A stretch of 64,000 nt of DNA. It comes from Lates calcarifer (taxonomy: Eukaryota > Chordata > Actinopteri > Centropomidae). The stretch lies in NCBI RefSeq assembly GCF_001640805.2, contig NC_066845.1:17114307-17178306 (forward strand). The letters run 5' to 3'. A model generated the notes under the pieces. The model was not told the origin of the DNA and searched no databases. It saw only the letters and a list, made by a program, of their open reading frames with translations. Numbering within the stretch: the stretch's first letter is position 1; each line of letters opens with the position of its first letter. Of the stretch, positions 1 to 11,992 are shown in pieces. Position numbers and translations under genes: made by a program.

Positions 1-1850
1 ATTATTTTTCACCTCATTTCTGCTGGGGTGAGGATAACTTACCTTCTCCTCAACTGGTTGCTTTCTGCAGGCAGCTGGGAAGTGTGCCAGAAACCCTAAA
101 AATAAAGAAATGAGAAAAATTTAATCCCTATCACAAACATGCCAAAGCCAGGGGGAGATTAAAGGCTGCTTCCGAAAAATAACATTTCTGGAGCTGGACA
201 ATAATTCCATTTATTCCACAAGATATTTTCTTTTTACATGTGAGACTCTTTCTTAGGTTGGGAATAAAAATTGATGCTTTTGTTTTTGGTTGATATCATT
301 TTACGCAGTAGCTGGGTCACTGAGGATTTTTTTTTGCCAGAAATAATTGAAGGTGATATTTTGGGTCAGTATAAAAAGGCTTCTGTGTCCCAAGTTTCTA
401 TTCATCAGACCATGAACTCAGAGCTAAGAGTGCTGATATCGCTTAAGATTAAACAAGTTCATTCAACAGTTTTATCATTCCTGTGGCAAACTGCATAGGT
501 GAGCAGTAAATAGTACAATTTATTATAACTACATTTGAACAACACAAATGAAATAAACATAGATAACACAGACCATTTAATACTTGAATAAATTTAGTGT
601 AGAGAAGTGTAATAAAATTATAAAAATTGATATGTCACTCAGTGTCTGAGCCATATAATAGAAAAAAATTATTGTGATTACACACATGCACATACAAAAA
701 AAAAATTTCTTATTACAAAAACATATAAACGTCTTTCAACTGGGGTATAGCTCCCTGTTTTTAAGCATGATTCTATCACTAAGGAAATAACACCACACCT
801 AAAAACACACTTATGCTGGCCATATGGTTCTGTTTGATAAGGTTCTTAATTTATTACCTTCTGGTTTATTCAGTAACTGAAGCCACTTTTGTTCCTCACA
901 GACAAACAGTGAGGAACAAGAAGTATTCACTGTCTGATATGATTTGAGTAGTCTTAACAGAGACTCTTTGAGAAGTCTTAACAGAGACTTCTCAAAGAGA
1001 AAATGAAAATGATAAACATTTTTCATTCATAGCTGATAAATCCACACAAACACACTTGTTTGTAATCTGCAAACATATCTACGTCAATAGGGTGTACATA
1101 TTACACATACATCTATTTGCATGTTTTGCTGAACATCTAATCTGTAGATCAGACCTGTTTGACATTCCTTAATAATCTGTACTGACAACAGACCACTAGA
1201 AAATCTAAAATTTGATCCTACCATAGATGTTATTCTAAAATACATGGGAAATATGAAAAATTAAACAAACAAACACTGTGAGAGCTGTTTTAAAATTGCT
1301 TAAAAAAACATTAAAAAACGAAGAAGAAGAAGAAGAAATACTTCAACAACTACAACAAATTATGCAGCATGAGAAGAAATAACCCCAGTACTGCCACTGA
1401 AGAACAACACTCCCCTCTGCTGTCCACCAGCTGCACTCTGTCCAACGGTTTTCATCTATTTTCATTAACTTGCTTCACCTGGCAGCTTGGCACATGATGG
1501 ACATTAATCCTAACACCTGCATTAAGTGTAGTAAGCGTTAAAAAAATTACCCGGTATCTCACTTTTTGCAGCAACGCCATATTCCGAAACTTTCACTAGA
1601 TGGCGTGAATACATCACTACTAAACAGGTGACACATTCTGTTGCTATGGTGATGACGCCGGTCACTGAGAATTGTAATATATCCCTGACAACCGGTACTT
1701 CTACATTTCATGTCATATATGGTTAGTAAAACTTGTTTTGCCACTTATGTTGTACTTTTTTAAATTCCAGCTGTGACTGCAGTTGCTAATGTTGGTAGAT
1801 AGAAGTATTCGTTTTTGAATGTCTTAAGGCAAGAAATGATTTCCCTTGAT
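1..1850. other. Flanking DNA upstream of ccdc92, no gene seen
   Basis: AT-rich sequence with only short unconvincing reading frames. It holds a small (GAA)n run near 1321-1336 and a CTCF-like motif at 1593-1606 (listed separately). Nothing here resembles a coding exon with splice sites. Confidence 0.6.
1593..1606 (+). promoter_or_regulatory. CTCF-like motif
   Basis: The sequence TCACTAGATGGCGT agrees with the CTCF core (CCASYAGRKGGCRS) at 12 of 14 positions. It lies about 460 bases upstream of the proposed ccdc92 first exon. Motif match only; binding is inferred. Confidence 0.35.
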
Positions 1851-1868
1851 TTCCCATGATGCATCGCT
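1851..1868 (+). promoter_or_regulatory. ZNF143/Staf-like promoter element
   Basis: The string TTCCCATGATGCATCGC closely resembles the ZNF143 (Staf) site, whose core is CCCA followed by an ATGCATTGC-like block. Such sites are typical of TATA-less vertebrate promoters. It sits just upstream of the proposed ccdc92 leader exon, which supports placing the promoter here. Motif recognition only. Confidence 0.45.
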
Positions 1869-1879
1869 TTATTTTGTCT

Positions 1880-2069
1880 AGTAGCTCAGGGAGATGAGAG
1901 GAAACTGACACAGCCACCCTCCTCTCTTACCCGACCAAGGCGAGCCCTTGACAGCATCACCAACATGCCCCGCAAGGCGGAACGCACTTAGCCGGTGTGG
2001 CTAGTCTGGTCAACGACAATTTACAATCTTTTAGAAGATATTCGACGGCCGCTTATATTTAGCCATAAG
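1880..2069 (+). other. ccdc92: ccdc92 putative noncoding exon 1 (5' leader)
   Basis: GC-richer island ending at a good splice donor, ATAAG|GTAAGC, with the exon end at 2069. It precedes the first coding exon of ccdc92 by a 3.0 kb intron with a strong acceptor at its far end. The transcription start is not determined; 1880 is approximate. A short upstream reading frame (1965-1991) lies inside. The exon is inferred from position, base composition and the donor. Confidence 0.45.
1965..1991 (+). other. upstream ORF in ccdc92 leader
   Basis: ATG at 1965 opens an eight-codon frame (MPRKAERT) closed by TAG at 1989-1991, inside the proposed ccdc92 leader exon. If the leader is transcribed as proposed, it would precede the main start and could lower translation. 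Confidence 0.3.
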
Positions 2070-5000
2070 GTAAGCCTTCCACAAGATAATGTGCTGTTGT
2101 AGCCTCGTTAGCTGTTGAGCGAGGCTAGCACAATTAAAGCCTCATACGTACATAGCTTGTATAAGGAGACTGCTTCATTCAGAAACATTTTAGGATTTTA
2201 CCGTTTAATACAATTTTGCATATTTCTGGATTACATTTTAACGGGTGTTTTTCATTTCGGCAGTCTTCCAAGCAGGTTGACTTCAATGACATTTTAACTG
2301 TAATAATGGGTTTGCCTGTTATTCCTGTTGTTTCTTCGTCAGAAAATCTTAAACCGCTGAATACTTCGATGGCACCTGCTAATATGCAACCTATCCAAAT
2401 CTTATAAACCAAACACTCTTATTGGGAGAAAAAAACCTGCTCGGTGGATTCAGTGTATGCCGAATTTACCAGGACACCTCCAAAATGTAAAAATACCTTG
2501 TTCGTATTCTGCCATTTCCTTTTGTGCATAACTGGTTGTTGTTTGGGTGTCGGATTGTAAAGGGACTTTGGTGTGACGTTTCCCCATTCAGCAGAGAATA
2601 GCACGTATCGGAGCTAGCTTGTTTGCGGTTCCTGTAACTGGACAGCTCCTCCCTGGACAGCAGCACTACATACCATTAGCTGCAAGGACAACCTTTGTGA
2701 TAACCGCAGAAAACGTAGTGATGGCATCTTACGGTACATTAGGTCATAAAACAACGGGAAGTAACATGTTTTGAAGTCGTTCACAGTCACCGCTCGCCAG
2801 GCCCCGGTTTACGACCACTAACGTTTTGTTTGATAATGATAAAGAAGGTCATGTCCTGAATGATCTCGATGGTTGAGGGGCTTGACAGTAACGTTTGTGT
2901 AAAGTAATGAACCTTTGGCAGCTACTGCCAGCAGCGGTTTAATGTGGGTTTGGGGTGCTGTCCGCAATGCAGGTGCTGAAATTGAGAGTGCCGTCAACCG
3001 TCCCTGCCGGCTAACACGTAGCTTTATTTCCTGGTATAACTGTGACCAGTGTTTGTAATAGTTACACTGGTTTAGCTTTATTAATTTATCTGTTTACCAG
3101 AAATAATTAATGTTGACGTGGTAGATGATAGATGTTGAAGCTTCCTAAAACATGAACTTGAATATTACAGTGTTTTAAACGCATTTCCTAGCAACAAATT
3201 TAGATTTAGAGAAGACACGCGAAAAAAAAACCCATAGTCAAAATCCAAAGATGAAGTATGGACAGTAATTTTGTGTCCAAAGCTAACTGAGATAGCTGAA
3301 CAGTGACTGCTAAGCTCTTGTTGTAGCTGAGGATATTAGCTACTAGCTAATGTTTCATGCTGCTGCAGTTCATTGATTATTTATGTTCTCTGTGTGGGGA
3401 AATAATGGTTTGTGTATTAGGGAAAGAAATACATGTCAAGTCAAAGAACATGTCATGCTGGTTTGACTTTAATCTTTGTCTTTTAAAACAGATGGATAGT
3501 GACTGATAGTTACTGATAGTTACTGTTAGATTTAGCCTCTACTTTGTCTCTGAACAAAGAGAGATAAACTTTATTGTCTCTTTAATTCCCTGAAGTTCTG
3601 TACTGTTTGTACCACTGACCCCTCCATTCTATGGCACGAGCCATGTTGTGAAGTTGGCTGAGGTAATGTCTTTGCAAATGGAAAGTTATTGAAGCTATTC
3701 TAGGAAAGGGATGGGATGAGAGATATGCTTGCAGTGCAGGGTTTACCGGAAGGACACCACATTACTCATCAATAATAGATTATCTCTTCATCCTTGATGA
3801 CACACCATTGGCTCTATTTGTGATTACCAGACAGTGTTTTAGTCATCACGTGCTTTCCTTTTTCTGTGTAAGCAATGAAAAAAAAACAGACAAGTTCTTA
3901 AACTTGGGAGTGTGTCCAGCGAAGTGCCATGGGATATATTATTCATGCGAGTGAGTTGATGATGTAAGAGTGAGAAGCTCTGGGATGTTTTATTGAAGCA
4001 CACTGTATGCAGGCAGAGGCTTTCTCTGCACTCAGGAGGGGTGTTTTTCGCAGGGATCAATGTGCTCTCAACTCTCAGCCCAGCACAGTTGTCTGGCAGA
4101 GGGTGGAGATGTTGGGACTGAGTTATCGTTTCTCTCTCTCTCTCTCTCTGGCTTGCCTCTGGAGACAAAGGCATCCAGTCGGTGGGGGGGGCAAAGCAAG
4201 GAAGGAAGAGGCCTGCTCAAGACTGGCAACCTCCATGCCACACCCAGTATCAATGTGATGTCTTATCAGTGTGTCCAGCTCTGATTTTTAAAAAAAAGTT
4301 TTTGCTCTTACTGAGCAGAATGAGTCACTCCTGCCATCTGTTGTGTTTATTAACATACGAAGCATAGAGAAGCTGTACTGTAGGACATGGACCTGATACA
4401 GTATTTCATTTTTAGACTTTTCAAATTTGCCACTTTAATTTTAGTGCAAGAATTGAAGTTATTTTGTTATCTTTCCTCTCTGCTGAGGAAGAGTATTTCC
4501 ACTGGATGTTCTAATAAAATTACAATACAGTGTAGATTAGATCAGCCTATATTGGATTAGTGTTACCTTTCAGATGTATGTTTTTGAAGGCCCTCACTGC
4601 TCATTCTCAGGTTCTAAATCAATAGCTTCATTTCAGTAATTGGTCACTAATTACAGCAATCAAAAGCAGAGTGTTGTTACTTATGTCTACCACATGTCTT
4701 TCTCTGCTATGTGAATGTTAGTTTTACTCTAGCATCAAGTCTGACTAGACAACATTTATTCTGTATATTAACAAATGTGCATCTTCACTTTTTCTTTTTT
4801 TTCTTCAGCATGTTTGCTGTTCTTTTTTTTTAAATCAATAATTAAGTTTTTTTTTAGTGTCACTGTCACATGGCCTCTATTGTAGATGAATTATCTAATA
4901 TTGATTAGTTTGAGCAGATTAAGGTGTTCAGATTGCAGAACGTCCCAAAACCCAGATGTTTATGGGCGAAAGGGTGAGAATGAACGGCCTGTTTGCCAGA

Positions 5001-5093
5001 TGGGTTGACTTTTGTTTATCGTCTTCTCTCTCTCTCTCTCTCTCACTGTCTTCTTTCTCTGTCGCTCCTGTTTTCTGGCTTCTCTTTCTGAAG
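2070..5093 (+). other. ccdc92: ccdc92 intron 1
   Basis: About 3.0 kb between the donor at 2070 and the acceptor AAG at 5091-5093, which follows a long pyrimidine tract including (TC)n at 5025-5044. It contains a TC run near 4133-4149 and short tandem GATAGTTACT-like repeats near 3490-3530. No coding segment is recognised. Confidence 0.5.
5025..5044 (+). repeat. (TC)n microsatellite in polypyrimidine tract
   Basis: Pure TC dinucleotide run just upstream of the acceptor of ccdc92 coding exon 1, where it extends the pyrimidine tract. Length variation here could affect acceptor strength (inference). Confidence 0.8.
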
Positions 5094-5129
5094 GTTGCAA
5101 GGCTGGTTTGTGTCCAAACATTATCAGCA

Positions 5130-5265
5130 ATGGCATCAGCAAATGTTACCCTGGAAAATCAGCTGCACAGCGCACAGAAAAATCTGCTTTTCCTCCAGCA
5201 GGACCACGCCAACACATTGAAGGGGCTACACGCAGAGATCCGCAGATTACAACAGCAATGCACAG
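5130..5265 (+). CDS. ccdc92: ccdc92 coding exon 1
   Basis: Encodes residues 1-45 and one base of codon 46; it ends CACAG|GTGAG. The exon itself probably starts at 5094 after TCTGAAG, so 5094-5129 is leader. A longer frame from 4956 exists but crosses the intron acceptor and is not used. Confidence 0.9.
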
Positions 5266-8145
5266 GTGAGACAAGTACACAAGTACTGACATTCTTCTCT
5301 TCATGCTGCTGTGGAATACCAGCACATTTCTGAACTTTTAAGACATCTGGAAACAGCAGAGCTAATAATAACTGTCAGTAATGATCATGATTTCCTCAAA
5401 CTCATGTGGGATAGATGTACAACCTAAATGGTTATTTGGTACCAGAAGTCAACAAGCTGCTGTGGCGCTACTATTAAAGCTTTTAAGAATATGATGATTT
5501 ATGGGAAACACACTAAAGCATTAGTGAACACACCCTCCACTGTAGTGATGCAACACAGACAAACGTGTATCGATCACACCACCAGTAATAGGCATACTCT
5601 GCACTAAAGGAAAGTGAGATGGCCATCCAGTTCAAAGAAAAACAGGACACTATATGCTTTAGCCCTGATGTCTCGTATCCCTGGCTAACCTCATCACCAA
5701 GGCTGATGTGGAACTCTCACTAATCTTGTTAAATGAGTACTCCACCATATGGAAAGGAGTGACTTGTTTTCCCCAAACATCCATCTCTGCTAGTCTGAGG
5801 AGCATGTTGTTTGATAGCTGCCCTGTTGCAGTGTCATGTGATGCAGACATGTGAGTAACCCTGTCCTTTTTTCACAGACCTGACATATGAGCTCACTGTG
5901 AGAAGCTCTGATCCATCAGGTAAGCCTCCATCATAGTGTACAGCACACACGCACATCAGTTTTACTGGTGACACTCAATGTCCTGTGTCTTTAGCAACAA
6001 TCAATATTAATGTGTTGCAGAAGTGTTATTACAGTTAAGCTCGTCAGATGTGGTATTGTCAGTCTGTGATCTATCTAGAATTACTGTTGTGTGACTTGAG
6101 TTAAAATACTATTCTTACAAGGGAAGTAAAATAACAATTCATATAACGATACTTTATAAAGCCTGTTTCACTGTGTAAAATTAGAAATATTTAACTGATC
6201 TTTATTTTTTCCACCTGGTTAGATAATAGTATTCATACTAGTAATATCTCAGGGGACAAATGTATTTTTACACAAGTGGTTCAAATGCAGGTCTGTGTCA
6301 GTGGACAGGCCTGAGAGCAGAGGGCTCTGTTTGTTTCCTGGTAACAAAGTCCCACCCAGGAACCATTGCATTGTGGGACTCCCCACTGTTCATTAGCGCT
6401 CCCACTGCTCATTGCCAACTGCCCCTCCCCCCACGTTACCATGGCCATGAAATGGAGTCACAACACTGATCTGATTCAAACCCAGCTCCACTGTCTTTAT
6501 TCTGGCTTGACAGTGCAGTTACAGTTAGAGAGGCCCCTAACAGGCTGCATGCAGTTTAATTTATTTACTGATGACTCCATTGATGTGTGTAGCTGAACAG
6601 GAAGCATGTCACATCTCACCAGGGTCACAGCATGTTATAAGCTTTCTAACATGGCTGGCCCAGATCTGAGTGATGTGATCAGGGCCTCCAGTTAGAAGCA
6701 CTATCATGTTAGTGTGGGACATCGCAGAGAATCGGAGTGCAGGAAATGAGATTATCTGTCACAGTGCTAATGCACGGCCTGCAACCTGCTTAGTGCAGCA
6801 GGGCTCAGCTCCTCCATCTGGTGTGAAAATATACCACCCCCTTTTAAAAAATTAAGGGAAAGCAAACCTTGTGCTTAATAGAAGACTGAGTTTAGTTTTT
6901 TAAACCAGAGCACTTTGGGATATACAGTACACACATTTATGTGCATAGAACACAAGTGTATTGTATTTATGCACATATGCAGACGTGGGTGTATCAGCTG
7001 TAACTGGGTGGGGCACGGCAGGGTGGGGGAAGCAGAATGAAGGTCAGATGATAGCAGTGCCTTTGCTGTCTACACAGCTGTAATGTGAGACTGGAGCTCT
7101 CTGCCTACTGCAGATGAGTCTCCATGGGATCATACTGTCTCTGTCAACTGAAAGACTGTCCATACTCAGTGTCTGCGCTTAATGTACTAAAGATTGGTCT
7201 ACTCTAGGGAAATGTGTGTCTCTGGGTGTGTATTTCTTGTGCACACTCATTCATGTGTACTTATGTTTACTACAAGTATGAATCTGTGTGTATACGTCAG
7301 AGCTGCTAATTTAACTGCCTGTTATTGTGTGTGCAGACAGCAGTGAGGTTCGTTGCAGGGAGCTACAGAGGAGGTGTGAGGAGCTTGAAGCCCAGCTGAA
7401 GAAGAAGGAGGAGGAGAACACAGAGCTGCTCCGAGACCTGGAGCAGAAGAACGCTATGATCTCTGTCCTGGAAAACACCATCAAGGAGAGGGAGAAGAAG
7501 TATCTGGAGGAGCTTAAGATGAAGAGCCACAAGCTAGCTGTTTTGTCCGGGGAGCTTGAGCAGAGAGCAAGCACCATTGCTTACCTTACCTCACAGCTTC
7601 ACGCCACTAAGAAGAAGCTGTTGGCTGGCAGCTCCTCTGAGGCCAGCCCCAATGTCAGTCCAGTCACCTCATACAAGCCCACGCCTCCTCCAGCCAAGGA
7701 CAGACAGCCTGAGACCCCACGTCGGCGCATGAAAAAGAGCCTCTCCCAACCTCTTCACCCAGAGTTGACAGAGGTGTATCGGCTCGGCCCAGATGGGAAG
7801 CGGCTGGTTTTGCGGGAGACGGTTGACGCCATGCCAGACCCCACACCCTTTCTGCAGGCTGGGAGAGACTCTCCTGAGCCACAGGTGGTGCGTGAACGAC
7901 CTGCCGTCATCCCTCCCATTGCGTCTGAGCGATCCCCTGTCCCTCCCCTGGGAGCTACCGCCAGCCCTCGTCACAGTCCTGCTCGAGACCGTCAGTACAG
8001 GGCTCACGTGGGCGTGGCACACCGCATCCCGCACGGCACCCCTCCCCTGGCCCCGCCGCAAGCAGAGCTGGAGACACTGGCAGTGGACCAGGTCAATGAG
8101 GAGAAGGTTGTGCGGAAGCGCTCAGGAGCGGACAGGACAGTTTAA
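5130..8145 (+). CDS. ccdc92: ccdc92, coiled-coil domain-containing protein 92
   Basis: Joined exons 5130-5265, 5878-5919 and 7337-8145 give 987 nt and a 328-residue protein, close to human CCDC92 (331). The start ATG at 5130 opens MASANVTLENQLHSAQKNLL, matching the human N-terminus. Residues about 5-125 form the conserved coiled coil (RRCEELEAQL, QKNAMISVLENTIKEREKKY, ELEQRASTIAYLTSQLHA). A basic, proline-rich tail follows (PETPRRRMKKSLSQPLHPE, VDAMPDPTPFL), ending in VVRKRSGADRTV, almost as in human. In human cells CCDC92 is reported at centrioles and ciliary bases with CEP164-type partners; function in fish is inferred. It is not the CCDC92B paralogue, because the C-terminal motif is that of CCDC92. 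It converges with chmp7. Confidence 0.93.
5878..5919 (+). CDS. ccdc92: ccdc92 coding exon 2 (42-nt microexon)
   Basis: Bounded by TTCACAG at its 5' side and CATCAG|GTAAGC at its 3' side. It encodes DLTYELTVRSSDPSG with the shared codons, equivalent to human DLTYELTVKSSEQTG. Its 42-nt length keeps phase, so skipping would remove 14 residues of the coiled coil without a frameshift. Confidence 0.9.
5920..7336 (+). other. ccdc92: ccdc92 intron 3 (1.4 kb)
   Basis: Intron between the 42-nt exon and the last exon. I see no coding segment or clear transposon in it. Confidence 0.6.
7337..8145 (+). CDS. ccdc92: ccdc92 terminal coding exon
   Basis: Begins after the acceptor GTGCAG and runs to TAA at 8143-8145. 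It encodes most of the coiled coil and the whole proline-rich tail (residues 60-328). Confidence 0.93.
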
Positions 8146-8850
8146 CACTGTAATGCTAACATGCACATAAACGCACACAGACATCTACTGTATACACACT
8201 ACACTGCAAGAGCAGGAAGGAGCCTGGCCCACTGTGTAGCCTGCTTTTTACGCAACACTGCAATATAAAGAAAGAAATTACAATATTCTCACTTTGTTTA
8301 TGGTATTCCATGAAGACTTTTTCTTTAATATAGTAGAAAAGGACTACTATCAAGCATGCCAAATGTTTCTTAATTACAACCCACTGAGATCTTGTATTAC
8401 ACATGTTGATTTTTTGCTCAGACCTTCACTTCACTCCGTCTTATGTGGTGCGTACAACAAACTCTCAGCCAAATATCTGCATCAGTGCCTGCTCGACCGG
8501 TTCTACCATACACAAGCTGTGCAGTGTAGTCATGGCTAATAGTTAACTCTACATATCTCTGTCCGCTCCATCTTCTCAGCAACAGTTTGGGCATATCAAC
8601 AAACTATATAACAAGATGTCTGCAGCTGCATAGGATAGAATTGAAATTATTAAACTTAATACTACCCAAATGTCTTTCATCTTCTTGTGATATCAGTATA
8701 ATAACGTTACTGTAGGTACGATCTGCATAATGTGCAATTGAAATATGTTGGCTGTCAAGGTGAAGGAGCTGTAATTTCACCTTGCTTTTGTTGACTGGTG
8801 CAGCAGCGGTGTACATGTTTAGATGCAGTATGAAATGGTGAACACGGCGA

Positions 8851-8917
<67 letters not shown>

Positions 8918-9268
8918 TGGGGTGGAGAGAGAGAGAGAGCGTGTGTTTCAGAGAGCAATGAAGGCCATTGAGAGAATTAATTAAATTCTTGCTTAAACAA
9001 TATCCATTGATATTATTTGTGATACAAGGGCATTTTTGAAAACACTGCTGTAATAGGATTTTGTGATATTATTAACTGTACTTTATAAAGGCTGTACATT
9101 TGTAATGAATTCTTTTTTTAATTTATTGTTTAAAAGAGACCACAAAAGCACCTCAGCTGTAGATGGTAGTTACTGTTCCACCAACCTGATGATAATTATA
9201 ATCACTTAATAACCTGCTTTTCACATTAACGCCACTCTTCCTTGAAGTATAGAAATCAATACAATAAA
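8146..9268 (+). other. ccdc92: ccdc92 3' UTR, putative
   Basis: Downstream of the TAA. Candidate polyadenylation signals are ATTAAA at 8649-8654 and AATAAA at 9263-9268. A (TG)n run at 8854-8914 lies inside. The true 3' end cannot be fixed from sequence alone. Confidence 0.4.
8854..8914 (+). repeat. (TG)n microsatellite
   Basis: 61 bases of uninterrupted TG repeat, followed by a short GA-rich run near 8926-8938. Confidence 0.95.
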
Positions 9269-9359
9269 GCAATGCTTTTTTTTGGTTTGGTGATGTGGTT
9301 TCTGTATATACTGAAGGGAGAAAAAGTCTCTGGGAAGAAATCTTCTTCCAAAAGATATT

Positions 9360-9530
9360 CTCTCATTTTACGTTTCGATGATGACTCTGGAGAGCACCAG
9401 AGTCTAGCCCGAGAATCTCCAGTAGGTGTTCAGTTTGGTTGAGACCTGGTGATTGTAAAGGCTGTAGCATATGATTCACATGACCATACACATCAACTCA
9501 TTCAGTGCCCCTTTGTGCCCTGTAACAGAT
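9360..9530. repeat. dispersed repeat fragment
   Basis: The stretch including GGTGTTCAGTTTGGTTGAGA, CATATGATTCACATGA and CATTCAGTGCCCCTTTGTGC resembles a sequence I recognise as widely dispersed in fish genomes, probably a degraded transposon. The family is not named because I cannot compare it to a library. Confidence 0.35.
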
Positions 9531-10689
9531 GCTGCAGTTAGTTATTGATAGCAGGGTGTGATAAGAGCAGTAATGACATTATATGTGAAAGTCAAATCTT
9601 GCTGACCACAGAACTGCTCCACTGGATGAGGTGGAGGTGAAGTGTTTTGTTAATGTGCACTTCAGAACTGCTCATCAAGAAAGGAAATAGTGACCATTAT
9701 GCACCAACAACTATTCAGTATCATCTTAATCAGATTACAGTGTCTCTCAGAAAAGGCAAGTAAATCTCTTGGGGAAAGCATTGTGCCTGTGTTAATATCA
9801 ATATGTGTGTAGTTCAACCAGCTGGCCACTTGGTGTCCTCCTTGAATCACAGTAAAGGTTCAGTGATGGAAGTACTTGGAAGGACTTAATACTACCATGC
9901 ACTCAAAAACGCTTTGTGTTAGAGTGATACTGTGGATTTCTTTTCCTGAATTGAAATAAACTGCTCAAGTGCCCACCAATAATAAATTGTTTAGCTCATA
10001 TCTGTCACATATGCCTGGCCTACCTGAACAAACACTGGTCATCTAGTTATAAAAATAACTTAACTAAAACACAGTTGTCATGAAAATATATCAAAATAAT
10101 TGGCTTAAAGAAAAAGGGTGTTTGATTGTAATACTCTGTAAATCTTGAAATAATATTCATTCATACAATTTTATCCCTGGTGTGGATTTGGCAGGCATAA
10201 ATAAAGCACATTTTGATTCCAGTATTGAGTAATCTCTAACAGATTGCATTTTAATGGTCTCTGTCTCTCAACCATCCAACATATTCATTATCTGAAAACA
10301 TGAACCTGGCCTGTGTGTTTCAACTCTCTGTTCTGCCATTGTTACAAATATGTATCCTAATGTATATATACATTTATGATACTTCAAATAACTAAATTAA
10401 CTAAATTTTAAGTCCGATTTTAAGAGCAAATGTCAAGTATTTATGTGTGATATTTGAACTACTTATATTTTGTATTCATTTCGGTCAAGTCAAAGATATT
10501 GTGATACAATTACATAGCAACGCCTTTCCTTTTACTTTGAGATTTTAAAAGCACAGAGGCTGGGCTTTAAACTATCAATAAAGCTTTGCTATGGTCATTG
10601 GAGTTCATTTTGTTTCTGTCAAAAATGTCTGTATGACTGACAATGACCCCTGGTGGCGAATGTACTGCATATTCTTAGCTCAAAAAAAC

Positions 10690-10870
10690 AAAACCATTCA
10701 CACCTACGGCCAATTTAGAGTCACCAATTAACCTGACTGGCATGTCTGGACTGTGGGAGAAAGCAGGAGTACTCAGAGAAAACCCACACAGGCACAGGGA
10801 GAACAGGCAAATTAGGGTTCAAACCCGCAACTCTCTTGCTGTGAGGTGACAGTGCTAACCATGTTACCGA
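10690..10870. repeat. dispersed retroposon-type repeat
   Basis: Contains CACACCTACGGCCAATTTAG, GGACTGTGGGAGAAAGCAGG, AAAACCCACACAGGCACAGG and GCTGTGAGGTGACAGTGCTA. This ordered block is very common in teleost and other vertebrate genomes as a LINE/SINE-type repeat, here degraded. The exact family is not assigned. Confidence 0.55.
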
Positions 10871-11285
10871 GATAAAATGTATGTTAAAATTTTGTTAAAT
10901 TGGGGCACCCCCATAGCCAAAAAGTTGGGGTACATACCACATTGGTGCGTGCCCTGAGCAGCTGGTCCCCGGATTGACTCCCAATATTTCAAACTTTCCT
11001 CTCTAAAGGTTCAGAACACCAGGAAACTCCAAAGATTAAAACAGGATCAGATTTACATGTTGCAGGCTGTCTGTTACGACTACAGCCATGTTTGCCATTG
11101 TTTTTATACCATACACTAACTGCCTATGGTGTCTGCTGCTGGTGACTCCCTATGCCAGTTGAAAGTTACACTGGCCCACAAAGATTGTAAAGAATAACGA
11201 AAGAGTGTAATTCCTCCTGAGCTCTGTATTTGCTTCTAACACTCTGATATACAAATATCACAATGAAAAAGTGATTAAAATAAAT

Positions 11286-11936
11286 TTTATTTTGAGAAAC
11301 ATATTTGGTTAAACTCACTTCAGGTAGGCTTTTCAGTTCTCACAGATATGTTGCAGTGAGGCTAAATATACGTATGGTTGTCATAAATCATTTGGCATAA
11401 TTTTCTGTTTCCTTTTTTATATTTACAGTTAAGAAGGCCACTTAATACACTTTACAGGACTGCCAATGGGAGACGTTTACAAACATCAATAAACACACAA
11501 TAAACCACAAATACAGTTGTTCTCTTATTCTTGTCAAAAAATACCACAAAATTAAATGCATTCCTGATGGTGGTGGCGGCACAGCAAAGAATATTTCAAA
11601 CTGTTAAAATATTCTTTTTTGACTTGAGAGCCTTCAGATACTCATGGCAGATCAGATCTGAAAGCTTTCAAGTCTAAGAAAGACACATTTAAAAATTCTT
11701 TGTGGCTTGTCTCCACAGTAAAGGCATTCTTACTTTCATTACATGAAGGAAAGTGCCTTGTTTTCATCCTGATACTTATTTTACAACGTCTCTGATAATG
11801 ATTTAGCAGTTGCTAAACTACTACTTAAGTGCATTGTTTTAAAACTTCTATGAACTCTGGCTCGCAGAAAATGTTTAAGAGATACACTTTTTGTTGATAT
11901 GTTAATGCTGAAACTTGCCATGTGTTACTGATGCCA
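11286..11936 (-). other. chmp7: chmp7 3' UTR, putative
   Basis: Minus-strand sequence downstream of the chmp7 stop. TTTATT on the plus strand at 11286-11291 gives AATAAA on the minus strand, a candidate polyadenylation signal. No coding frame. Confidence 0.35.
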
Positions 11937-11992
11937 TCACTGTGCCGGCTCTAGTCTCTTGGCAGGTGATGTCATTCTTTTCTGTTGAAAGC
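11937..11992 (-). CDS. chmp7: chmp7 terminal coding exon 10
   Basis: Encodes [18 protein letters not shown] and TGA at 11939-11937. The KRLEP segment parallels human KRQLEP near the C-terminus, which supports this small last exon. Confidence 0.85.

Larger units (their letters stand above)
9269..11285. other. intergenic space between ccdc92 and chmp7
   Basis: Convergent intergenic DNA, AT-rich, with further AATAAA signals (for example 10577-10582), a transposon-like fragment near 9360-9530 and a second dispersed repeat at 10690-10870. No gene is seen. Confidence 0.55.

Noticed and set aside
7669..8061. 130-codon minus-strand frame
   Set aside because: Antisense shadow of the GC-rich ccdc92 terminal exon.
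10632..10648. CTCF-like CCCCTGGTGGCG word
   Set aside because: It looks similar by eye but fails the core alignment at several fixed positions.
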